From an uncultured Achromobacter sp. (GTDB lineage Bacteria; Pseudomonadota; Gammaproteobacteria; Burkholderiales; Burkholderiaceae_B), in contig CAJYKY010000449.1 in the NCBI GenBank assembly GCA_913775005.1, positions 1-7,073 of the forward strand: a stretch of DNA of 7,073 bases, in the 5' to 3' direction. Every line of letters begins with the position of its first letter. The stretch's first letter is position 1. Position numbers and translations under genes: made by a program. Of this stretch, positions 1 to 6,053 are shown one piece after another. The notes below the pieces were generated by a model. It made no database searches and was not told the origin of the DNA. It saw only the letters and a program-made list of their open reading frames with translations.

Positions 1-1508
1 GCTTGCGTCAGGAAGGCCGCGACTGGGTGCAGACGCTGAAGATGCCCGGCATCAACGCCATCACGCGCATTGAACTGAACCACCCCCGCCCCGGCCCGGT
101 GCTTGATCTGTCGGTGTATGCCGGCACAGAGGTCGAAGCCGCGCTGGCCGCCATCAAGGGCGAACTCGGCTTGCGTTATGAAACCGATGTCGAACGCCTG
201 CTGCGCAAGGTGCGCACGCGCTACGGCACGGTGGAACTGGCGTACGACACCGGCATCCTGCGCGCGGGCGCGCTGGAACTGCCGATCTCGGAACTGGAAT
301 TCGAACTGCTATCGGGCCGCCCCGCCGCGATCTTCGCGTGTGCTCGCGGCTGGCAGCAGCGCCACAGCCTGGTGCTGGATCCGCGCAGCAAGTCGGAACG
401 TGGCGACGCGCTGGCGCAGTTGGCCGAACGCCTGGCCGCCGTGGACGCCGCCCCGGGCGACGACCTGGAAGCCCGCCGTGCCGAGGCCATCGCCCAATTC
501 TGGGCGCCGCGCACGGCCGCTACGGTCAAGCTGCGCGACGACATGACGCCATCGCAAGCCATGGGTCGCATCGCTGCCGAATGCCTGGACCAGATCGCGC
601 GCAATGCCGCCGTGCTGGCCGAAGTGGACACCGAAGGCGTGTATCGCGCTGGCAATTCCGAACACGTGCACCAGTTGCGCGTCGGCGTGCGCCGGCTGCG
701 TTCGGCCTGGAAGCTATTCGATGGCTGGATCGCCCCCGTGCCAGACGCCATGCTGCAAGGCGTGCGCACGCACTTCGCCGCCTTCGGCGCCAACCGCGAC
801 CAGGACGTGCTGAACGAAACCGTGGCGCCCGCGCTGATCCGCGCCGGCATGCCCGTGATTCCGATGGAAGCCGCGCCGCCTGAACAAGACGCGCGCAGCA
901 TCGCGGGCGGCAAGGCGTTCCAGGCCTGGCTGCTGGAACTGCTGGAATGGAGTCTGGACGTGCCGCCCGCGCTGCCGGCCAACGACGGCGTCACCATCGC
1001 CAATGGCACGCCCAGCGACGCCGCGCCCGAACCCGCCATCCGCCTGGAAGGCGGCGTGGCCGGCCCGAGCGTCAAGCCCACCATCATCCCCATGCTGGCG
1101 CCGGAAGCCGAGCCGCAACGGCTGCACAAGCAATTGGCGCGCCGCCTGCACCGCTGGCACAGCAAGGTGGCTGAGCAGGGCACGCAATTCGCCACGCTCG
1201 ACATTCCCACGCGCCACGAACTGCGCAAACGCGGCAAGCGCTTGCGCTACAGCCTGGCGTTTGCGGAATCGCTGCTGCCTGCGGCCAAGCTGCGCGGCTA
1301 CCGCAAGCTGCTGTCCAAAGTGCAGGACGTGCTGGGCGAAATCAACGACTTGGCCGTGGCCAAGGACTACTACGAATCGTGTACCGCCACGCATCCGCAA
1401 GCCTGGTTCGCGCTGGGCTGGATCAGCGCTCGCCTGGAAGAACTGGCCGTCGATGCACAAAAGGCGTTTGACGATCTGGCGCGCAGCAAGCCGTTCTGGA
1501 AGTCATGA
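1..1508 (+). CDS. CYTH-CHAD domain protein, probable inorganic triphosphatase / polyphosphate-binding (5' truncated)
   Basis: The reading frame is open from the window edge (codons in phase with base 3) to TGA at 1506-1508, giving 501 visible residues. There is no credible start, and the N-terminal CYTH strand with the ExExK metal/phosphate motif is missing, so the gene begins upstream. Residues 1-150 carry the rest of a CYTH triphosphate-tunnel fold: GRDWVQTLK near 5-13, VELAYDTG at 77-84 and ISELEFELLSG at 95-105. Residues about 180-500 form a CHAD helical domain, with its two basic histidine segments at 221-239 (HVHQLRVGVRRLRSAWKLF) and 405-416 (HELRKRGKRLRY). Between these halves, residues about 320-372 are a Pro/Ala-rich linker. 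Family knowledge: CYTH proteins of the YgiF type hydrolyse inorganic triphosphate, and CHAD domains bind polyphosphate. The exact substrate here is inferred. No membrane segment is seen, so it is probably cytoplasmic. Confidence 0.9.
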   Translation, partial: LRQEGRDWVQTLKMPGINAITRIELNHPRPGPVLDLSVYAGTEVEAALAAIKGELGLRYETDVERLLRKVRTRYGTVELAYDTGILRAGALELPISELEFELLSGRPAAIFACARGWQQRHSLVLDPRSKSERGDALAQLAERLAAVDAAPGDDLEARRAEAIAQFWAPRTAATVKLRDDMTPSQAMGRIAAECLDQIARNAAVLAEVDTEGVYRAGNSEHVHQLRVGVRRLRSAWKLFDGWIAPVPDAMLQGVRTHFAAFGANRDQDVLNETVAPALIRAGMPVIPMEAAPPEQDARSIAGGKAFQAWLLELLEWSLDVPPALPANDGVTIANGTPSDAAPEPAIRLEGGVAGPSVKPTIIPMLAPEAEPQRLHKQLARRLHRWHSKVAEQGTQFATLDIPTRHELRKRGKRLRYSLAFAESLLPAAKLRGYRKLLSKVQDVLGEINDLAVAKDYYESCTATHPQAWFALGWISARLEELAVDAQKAFDDLARSKPFWKS

Positions 1509-1551
1509 AAGCGTAAGGCGCACGGGCTCCTTCGCCCCCTCTAACGCATCC

Positions 1552-1570
1552 GCACGACCTCCCGTCGTGC
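1552..1570 (+). terminator. GC-rich hairpin after the CYTH-CHAD gene, weak terminator candidate
   Basis: A perfect 7-bp stem, GCACGAC paired with GTCGTGC around a CTCCC loop, lies 44 bases after the CYTH-CHAD stop. No T-tract follows it on either strand, so it is not a standard factor-independent terminator. It could protect the mRNA 3' end, assist Rho-dependent termination, or have no role. Confidence 0.3.
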
Positions 1571-1641
1571 CGCTTGCACCTGGACACGCATCTCGCACTG
1601 CGTTTCAAAAAAAGGGCCGGAGTCAGCAACGGGTCAGCTTG

Positions 1642-1675
1642 CTGTCAATTCATGGACATCCGCGACGCCAATACT
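1642..1675 (+). promoter_or_regulatory. Candidate PhoB box and -10 for the lipoprotein-phospholipase operon
   Basis: Bases 1642-1659 read CTGTCAATTCATGGACAT. Against the 18-base enterobacterial Pho box (two CTGTCA-type halves, 11-base period) I count 12 matches; the first half is near perfect and the second is degenerate. AATACT at 1670-1675 matches 4 of 6 positions of a sigma-70 -10 and starts 11 bases after the box ends, about the arrangement seen at PhoB-activated promoters, where PhoB replaces a good -35. The implied start near 1682 would leave a leader of about 128 bases before the lipoprotein ATG. Secreted phospholipases C are often phosphate-starvation genes, which makes this plausible. 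The match is imperfect and untested. Confidence 0.3.
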
Positions 1676-1765
1676 GGATCGCTGTCGCCCGGCCAGCCTG
1701 CGCCGGACGTCTTCGTGGCCCGCCGCATCCGCCCCACATTTGCGCTGTGATTCGCGCTGTGTGAT

Positions 1766-1790
1766 GGCAACGGCCTGCGGGCCGTCAGCC
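1766..1790 (+). other. Hairpin in the leader of the lipoprotein gene
   Basis: ACGGCC at 1770-1775 pairs with GGCCGT at 1780-1785 around a TGCG loop. An outer GGC/GCC pairing (1766-1768 with 1788-1790) extends the stem across a small internal loop. It ends 19 bases before the lipoprotein ATG, close enough to affect ribosome loading. No T-run follows, so it is not a terminator. Its function is unknown. Confidence 0.3.
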
Positions 1791-1809
1791 CATCCACATA
1801 GACCGAACC

Positions 1810-1998
1810 ATGGAAACCACTTCCCCCTTGCTCGCCCATGCAAGACGCGGCCTCTTGGCCGTTTGCGCCCTGTCGCTGGTATTCGCGCTGTCCGCCTGCG
1901 GCGGCGATGACGACGACTCGGACGAACCCGCTCCCCCCACAACGCCGACGACGCCCGTCACGCCCCCCGCCGCGTGCACGTCGCATTGCGCGCCTTGA
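1810..1998 (+). CDS. Small lipoprotein, 62 residues, upstream partner of phospholipase C
   Basis: The product has a lipoprotein signal: Arg12-Arg13, a hydrophobic stretch at about 14-27, and the lipobox LSAC with Cys30 as the acylation site. The predicted mature protein is only 33 residues: an acidic spacer (GGDDDDSDE), a Pro/Thr stretch (about 40-53) and a short tail, CTSHCAP, with Cys56 and Cys60. Normally such a spacer leads into a folded domain, but here the frame ends. I recognise no domain. It lies 36 bases before the phospholipase C start on the same strand, so co-transcription is likely. Gly31 after the cysteine does not signal inner-membrane retention, so an outer-membrane location is inferred. 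ATG 1810 is the only start that keeps the whole signal peptide, though the Shine-Dalgarno match ahead of it is poor. A role in phospholipase export, folding or surface retention is a guess from position only. Confidence 0.7.
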   Translation: METTSPLLAHARRGLLAVCALSLVFALSACGGDDDDSDEPAPPTTPTTPVTPPAACTSHCAP

Positions 1999-2034
1999 GC
2001 CCGTTCAACGCAAACCCACCGCAGAGATAAGCCT

Positions 2035-4230
2035 ATGTCGTTCGACGCATCCAAACGCAAGTTCTTCAAGTCCACGCTGGGCGCCACCGCCGCCGTCAGC
2101 GCTTTGTCGATGTTCCCGCCCAGCATCCGGCGCGCGCTGGCCATTGAGGCCAGCAGCCCCACCGGCACGATCCAGGACGTCAAGCACGTCGTACTGCTGA
2201 TGCTGGAAAACCGTTCCTTTGACGGCTATTTCGGCACCTTCCCTGGCGTGCGCGGTTTTGGCGACCGCTTTCCCATTCCGCTGGCCAACGGCAAGAACGT
2301 CTTTCACCAGACCCGCAGCGACGGCACCGAAGAACTGCCCTATCACCTGGACACCACGCTGGGCAACGCGCAGCGCGCGGGCAGCACGCCGCATTCGTGG
2401 CCCAACTGTCAGGCCGCCTGGGACCACGGCCGCATGGACAAATGGCCCAGCGCCAAGCAGCCGCTGTCGATGGGCTATTTCGAAACGGCGGAAGTGCCGT
2501 TTCACCGCGCGCTGGCCGACGCCTTCACGCTTTGCGACAACTATCACTGCGCGATGCACGCGGGCACGATCCCGAACCGGCTGTTCTTCTGGACCGGCAC
2601 CAATGGCCCGTCCGGCGACAACGTGTCGGTGGTAATGAACGAAATGAACGACGGCGCCGACGTCGGCCCCTCCACCGAGGGCTGGACGTGGACGACGTAT
2701 GCCGACCGTCTGCAAGCGGCCGGTGTCAGCTGGAAGGTCTACCAGAACATTCCCGACAACTTCGGCTGCAATGAAATGATGAGCTTTCGTCATTGGCGTG
2801 CCGAGATCGAAAAAATGCCCGCGGATCGGCGCGTGACCAATCAGGGCGGCCCGGCCTACAACCCCGCCATCGATGACCAGTTCAGCCCGCTGGCCAAGGG
2901 GTTTGGCAACACCATGCCCGACGGCGGCTTTCTGCAAAGCCTGCGCGATGACGTCATGAACGGCACGCTGCCGGAAGTGTCGTGGATCATTCCGCCCGCC
3001 GCTTACAGCGAGCATCCCGGGCCGTCCAGCCCCGCCAAGGGCGCGTGGTACATCCAGGCCGCGCTGGATGCGTTGACGCAATCGCCCGAGGTCTGGAGCA
3101 AGACCGTGTTCCTGGTCACTTATGACGAGAACGACGGCTTCTTTGATCACATGCCCACGCCGTCCGCGCCGTCGCGCAATGACGACGGCAGCTTGGCCGG
3201 CAAGTCCACCTTGTCCGATGCCGAGATGGCATTTGAATACTTCACCTATCCGCCCGCCACGCCCAAGCAATTGACGGCCGACGGCAAGCCCTTTGGCCCC
3301 GGCATGCGCGTGCCGATGTGGGTGATTTCGCCATGGAGCCGGGGCGGCTGGGTCAATTCGCAGGTGTTCGATCACACGTCCGCGCTGCGCTTTCTGGAGC
3401 AGCGCTTTGGCGTTGTCGAACCCAACATCAGCGCGTTCCGCCGCGCGGTGTGCGGCGACCTGACGTCCACGCTGAACTTCGTGTCGCCCAACAGCGCGAG
3501 CCTGCCGACGTTGTCGGGGCGTTCGACCAAGACCGACGCCGACGGTTTGACGACGTGGCAGGAGGCCCAGCCGGCCATCGCCGTTCCCACGCAGCAGACC
3601 TTGGCAAAGCAAGCGCCCGGCACTCGCCCATCGCGCGCCCTGCCCTACGAGCTGCACACCAGCGCCCGCGAAGAGGCGCGCGAAAACCGCGTGCGGCTGC
3701 TGTTCGCCAACGCCAGCACGGGCGCAACGGCCGCCGTCTTCCATGTGTACGACAAGCTGCATCTGGACCGCATTCCGCGCCGCTACGTCGTGGAGGCAGG
3801 CAAGTCACTGGACGACGCGTGGGACGTGTCGGCAGATAGCGGCAAGTACGACTTGTGGGTGCTAGGCCCCAACGGCTTTCACCGCGCGTTCGCCGGAGAC
3901 CTGATGCAGACGGGCGGCACGCAGCCCGAGATCCAGGTCTGCTATGAACCGTGCGACGACGCCCGCGTGCAGGTCAAGCTGCACAACAACGGCAGCGACG
4001 CCTGCACGTTTACGGTACAGGCGATGGCATATCGCAATGACGGCCCGTGGACGGCGACGGTGGCGGCGGGGCAAGTCGGTGAGTTGAGCTGGCCAGTCAC
4101 GGACAGCGGCCAGTGGTATGACTTCACGGTGTCGTGCACGGGCTATGCCGCGTTCCAGCGCCGCTTTGCAGGGCGTGTGGAAACGGGCAAGGACGGGATC
4201 AGCGATCCGGCGATGGGACAGGTGGAATAG
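2035..4230 (+). CDS. Secreted phospholipase C, phosphocholine-specific type (PlcH/PlcN-like, phosphoesterase family)
   Basis: Hydrolyses phospholipids such as phosphatidylcholine or sphingomyelin to diacylglycerol or ceramide plus the phosphorylated head group, outside the cytoplasm. The 731 residues are near the family's usual length. The N-terminus carries a Tat-type signal, SKRKFFK at 6-12, with Lys-Arg in place of Arg-Arg, then a hydrophobic stretch and a likely cleavage after RALA (Ala36). The catalytic domain spans about 48-475: ENRSFD at 58-63, HAGTIPNR at 175-182 with Thr178 at the presumed nucleophile position, SEHPG at 325-329, and TYDENDGFFDH at 362-372, whose acidic residues fit the metal site by analogy with acid phosphatase AcpA. 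Two C-terminal PLC domains (DUF756 type) follow at about 537-623 and 631-716. ATG 2035 has a weak AGAG 8 bases upstream. Substrate preference and haemolytic activity cannot be read from sequence. No plcR-like chaperone gene is adjacent. Confidence 0.93.
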   Translation: MSFDASKRKFFKSTLGATAAVSALSMFPPSIRRALAIEASSPTGTIQDVKHVVLLMLENRSFDGYFGTFPGVRGFGDRFPIPLANGKNVFHQTRSDGTEELPYHLDTTLGNAQRAGSTPHSWPNCQAAWDHGRMDKWPSAKQPLSMGYFETAEVPFHRALADAFTLCDNYHCAMHAGTIPNRLFFWTGTNGPSGDNVSVVMNEMNDGADVGPSTEGWTWTTYADRLQAAGVSWKVYQNIPDNFGCNEMMSFRHWRAEIEKMPADRRVTNQGGPAYNPAIDDQFSPLAKGFGNTMPDGGFLQSLRDDVMNGTLPEVSWIIPPAAYSEHPGPSSPAKGAWYIQAALDALTQSPEVWSKTVFLVTYDENDGFFDHMPTPSAPSRNDDGSLAGKSTLSDAEMAFEYFTYPPATPKQLTADGKPFGPGMRVPMWVISPWSRGGWVNSQVFDHTSALRFLEQRFGVVEPNISAFRRAVCGDLTSTLNFVSPNSASLPTLSGRSTKTDADGLTTWQEAQPAIAVPTQQTLAKQAPGTRPSRALPYELHTSAREEARENRVRLLFANASTGATAAVFHVYDKLHLDRIPRRYVVEAGKSLDDAWDVSADSGKYDLWVLGPNGFHRAFAGDLMQTGGTQPEIQVCYEPCDDARVQVKLHNNGSDACTFTVQAMAYRNDGPWTATVAAGQVGELSWPVTDSGQWYDFTVSCTGYAAFQRRFAGRVETGKDGISDPAMGQVE

Positions 4231-4243
4231 GCGCGTTTGGCGC

Positions 4244-4333
4244 GTCGGATGCGCCGGCGTGTTGGCGAGTTGGCTTGCTGGCGTGCTGGCGTGTCGGCGT
4301 GCTGGCGTGCTGGCGTGTCGGATGCGTCCGGCG
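4244..4333. repeat. Imperfect direct repeat bracketing the tandem array
   Basis: GTCGGATGCGCCGGCG at 4244-4259 recurs as GTCGGATGCGTCCGGCG at 4317-4333, with a single extra T. The copies border the 8-bp tandem array, and the second overlaps the array's last unit. This looks like duplication by slippage or local recombination. There are no terminal inverted repeats or open frames that would suggest an insertion sequence. Confidence 0.65.
4260..4323. repeat. 8-bp tandem repeat array with 24-bp higher order, downstream of phospholipase C
   Basis: Eight contiguous 8-base units: TGTTGGCG, AGTTGGCT, TGCTGGCG, TGCTGGCG, TGTCGGCG, TGCTGGCG, TGCTGGCG, TGTCGGAT. The last six form two 24-base copies (4276-4299 and 4300-4323) that differ only in their final two bases. 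The array lies 29 bases after the phospholipase stop, in the convergent gap before ftsY, outside any gene. Because 24 is a multiple of three, every frame through it gives an 8-residue repeat, so apparent proteins here are artefacts. Such arrays expand and contract by replication slippage; unit number may vary between strains. Confidence 0.9.
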
Positions 4334-4361
4334 CATCGCGCGCATCGGGCGGCCAATGAAA

Positions 4362-4392
4362 AACGGGACGGCGCGTAGCGCACCGTCCCGTT
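4362..4392 (-). terminator. Factor-independent terminator of ftsY
   Basis: AACGGGACGG (4362-4371) pairs perfectly with CCGTCCCGTT (4383-4392), and the helix may continue inward past one C-A mismatch. Read on the minus strand, the hairpin starts 20 bases after the ftsY stop and ends in a run of five T (4363-4359), two of which pair in the stem, the standard form. On the plus strand the stem is followed by the weaker TTGTCTTG tract, so it may also stop transcripts from the phospholipase gene. The shorter hairpin at 4321-4337 (GATGCG/CGCATC) has no T-tract. Confidence 0.88.
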
Positions 4393-4412
4393 GTCTTGAT
4401 CGCGTTGTTGGA

Positions 4413-6053
4413 TCAGTCGGCCAGCAGTGCCGCCGCGAACTCATCGGCGACGAAGGGCTGCAAGTCTTCCAGGCTTTCCCCCACGCCGATCCAGTACACC
4501 GGAATCGGACGCACGCCCTGGCTGCCCGCCGCCACCGCCGCCAAGGTGCCGCCCTTGGCGGTGCCGTCCAGCTTGGTCACGACCAAACCGGTCAGCGTGA
4601 TGGCGGCATCGAACGCGCGGATCTGCGCCAGCGCGTTCTGACCCGTGTTGCCATCCACCACCAGCAGCACTTCGTGTGGCGCGGCCGCATCGGCCTTGCC
4701 GATCACGCGGCGGATCTTCTTCAGTTCTTCCATCAGGTGCAGCTGCGTGGGCAGACGCCCGGCGGTGTCCACCATGACCACGCCCATGCCGCGCGCGCGG
4801 CCAGCGTTCACGGCGTCGAACGCCACGGCGGCGGGGTCGCCGCCATCCTGCGAAATCACGCTGACGTTATTGCGGCTGCCCCATTGCACAAGCTGCTCGC
4901 GCGCCGCGGCGCGGAAGGTATCGCCCGCCGCCAGCAGCACGCTGGCGCCCTGGCGCTGGAACGTATGTGCCAGCTTGCCGATGGACGTGGTCTTGCCCGC
5001 GCCGTTGACGCCGGCAATCATCACCACCAGGGGCTTGGCGCTGTTCAGATTGAAGTCGCGTTCCAGCGGACGCAGGTGATCAGCCAGCAATTGGCGCAGC
5101 GCGGTCTTGACCTTGGCCGGGTCTTCAATGCGCTCTTTCTTGACCCGTGCGCGCAGCGCGGTCAGCAGCTTCTCGGTGGCTTCAAGCCCGGCATCGGCCA
5201 TAATGAGCGCCGATTCCAGTTCCTCGAACAGGTTTTCGTCGACCTTGACGCCAACAAAAATGCCGCCAATGCTTTGCCCGGTGCGCGACAAGCCCTGCTT
5301 CAACCGCGACAGCCACGACGCCTTCTTGGGCGCTTCGGCAGCAGGTGCGGGTGCTGCGGCAGGCACGATAGGTGCAGGCGGAGCGATCGGAGCCTGTGCA
5401 GGGGCGGATGCAGGGGCGAACACAGCAGGCGCGGACACGGACGTCGCGACGGTACCAGCAACTGGCGTTGCAGTTGATGCGGCAGGCGTCACAGCCGGCG
5501 CAACGGTTGGCGCAGCTACCGTAGTCTGCGGCACAGGCGCTTGCGCGGGTGCTACAACAGGCGCCGAAGGCTCCGCCGGAATCGGAGCAGGCGCGGCAGG
5601 TGCGGCCGAAGGCGCATTGAAGCGATCAGGCGTAGGCGTTGCAGGTGCCGTCGAAGGCGCACCGAAGCGATCCGGCGCAGGCGTTGCAGGTGCCGTCGAA
5701 GGGCTACGGAAGCGATCGGGCAGAGACGTTGCTGCCGCAGCAGAAGGCGCCGCAGGCGCGCCGACGGCTGGTGCGGGAGCGGATGCTGGCGCAGACTGGC
5801 CAGCGGGTGTGGCGGTCACGGCTGGCGCAGCCGCCGTCGACGGCGGCGCGGCCTGCGGCGCCGGTGCAGCCACCGGCGCACCGATCGGAGCAGCCGGCGG
5901 AGCTACCGGCGCGGGCGAAGAAGGCGCAGGCGTTGCAGGGGCAACGGCGGGTTCGGCGGGCGCCGCATTGGCGTCCACGACCTCCGGCGGCGGCGCGGGT
6001 TGAACCGGCGCGGCGGGCGGAGGGGATTTTTTCTTGAAGAAGCGGCTAAACAT
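4413..6053 (-). CDS. ftsY: Signal recognition particle receptor FtsY
   Basis: SRP-type GTPase that receives ribosome-nascent chain complexes bound to Ffh/4.5S RNA at the inner membrane and hands them to the Sec translocon. The 546 residues comprise a short basic N-terminus (MFSRFFKKKS), an Ala/Pro-rich A region at about 11-241, and the NG domain at about 245-546. The N domain opens with a basic amphipathic segment, SWLSRLKQGLSRTGQSI. The G domain has the P-loop GVNGAGKTTS (348-357), DTFRAAA (378-384), DTAGR (429-433), TKLDG (493-497) and GVGE (523-526), all intact. The A region is far less acidic than in E. coli FtsY and contains three 15-residue repeats. ATG at 6053-6051 gives the expected basic N-terminus; no Shine-Dalgarno is visible upstream. 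The gene is divergent from rsmD with overlapping start codons and ends at a strong terminator. No ftsE or ftsX follows within the window. Confidence 0.97.
   Translation of the reverse strand: MFSRFFKKKSPPPAAPVQPAPPPEVVDANAAPAEPAVAPATPAPSSPAPVAPPAAPIGAPVAAPAPQAAPPSTAAAPAVTATPAGQSAPASAPAPAVGAPAAPSAAAATSLPDRFRSPSTAPATPAPDRFGAPSTAPATPTPDRFNAPSAAPAAPAPIPAEPSAPVVAPAQAPVPQTTVAAPTVAPAVTPAASTATPVAGTVATSVSAPAVFAPASAPAQAPIAPPAPIVPAAAPAPAAEAPKKASWLSRLKQGLSRTGQSIGGIFVGVKVDENLFEELESALIMADAGLEATEKLLTALRARVKKERIEDPAKVKTALRQLLADHLRPLERDFNLNSAKPLVVMIAGVNGAGKTTSIGKLAHTFQRQGASVLLAAGDTFRAAAREQLVQWGSRNNVSVISQDGGDPAAVAFDAVNAGRARGMGVVMVDTAGRLPTQLHLMEELKKIRRVIGKADAAAPHEVLLVVDGNTGQNALAQIRAFDAAITLTGLVVTKLDGTAKGGTLAAVAAGSQGVRPIPVYWIGVGESLEDLQPFVADEFAAALLAD
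5583..5717 (-). repeat. Three 45-bp tandem repeats inside the ftsY A region
   Basis: Residues 113-157 of FtsY are three successive 15-residue units: DRFRSPSTAPATPAP, DRFGAPSTAPATPTP and DRFNAPSAAPAAPAP. In DNA they occupy 5673-5717, 5628-5672 and 5583-5627, and each ends on the plus strand with the same AAGCGATC. The first two units differ at about six of 45 bases, and the third is more diverged. In-frame duplication of a linker segment is the simplest explanation; the number of units may vary between strains. Confidence 0.88.

Larger units (their letters stand above)
1509..1809. other. Intergenic region ahead of the lipoprotein-phospholipase pair
   Basis: This 301-base stretch holds no convincing gene: reading frames crossing it are short or run on from shadows of the CYTH-CHAD gene. 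It contains a GC-rich hairpin at 1552-1570, a run of seven A at 1607-1613, an inverted repeat (CAGCAA at 1624-1629 with TTGCTG at 1639-1644), a candidate PhoB-type promoter at 1642-1675, an 8-base direct repeat GCGCTGTG at 1742-1749 and 1754-1761, and a hairpin at 1766-1790. Transcription of the lipoprotein and phospholipase genes most likely starts here. Confidence 0.6.

Noticed and set aside
221..1460. Several 120-338 codon frames antisense to the CYTH-CHAD gene
   Set aside because: No family motifs and no start signals, and the sense frame encodes recognisable CYTH and CHAD segments.
1607..1645. Minus-strand terminator ending in the seven-T run opposite 1607-1613
   Set aside because: The only inverted repeat nearby (1624-1629 with 1639-1644) has a 9-base loop and ends 10 bases from the T-run, and no minus-strand gene ends here.
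1634..2183. Minus-strand frames of 102-132 codons across the intergenic region and lipoprotein gene
   Set aside because: They oppose the lipobox-bearing frame, overlap one another and have no recognisable features.
2005..3762. 585-codon minus-strand frame opposite the phospholipase gene
   Set aside because: The plus strand encodes a full phospholipase C with intact catalytic motifs; the antisense frame shows no domain and is a high-GC shadow.
4231..4412. CRISPR array or insertion sequence remnant in the repeat region
   Set aside because: Units are only 8 bases and contiguous with no spacers, and there is no transposase frame or terminal inverted repeat.
4118..5477. Long plus-strand open frames (86 and 447 codons) through the tandem array and across ftsY
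   Set aside because: They read the 8-bp repeat as Trp-Arg-Val-Gly/Leu-Ala-Cys repeats and then run antisense to the conserved FtsY GTPase domain. No recognisable motif and no ribosome binding site; shadow frames of GC-rich DNA.
6000..6030. Promoter for rsmD with TTGAAC at 6000-6005 as -35
   Set aside because: No acceptable -10 follows at 16-18 bases; the spacer is solid GC and the nearest AT-rich bases give only 3 of 6 matches at 19 bases' spacing.
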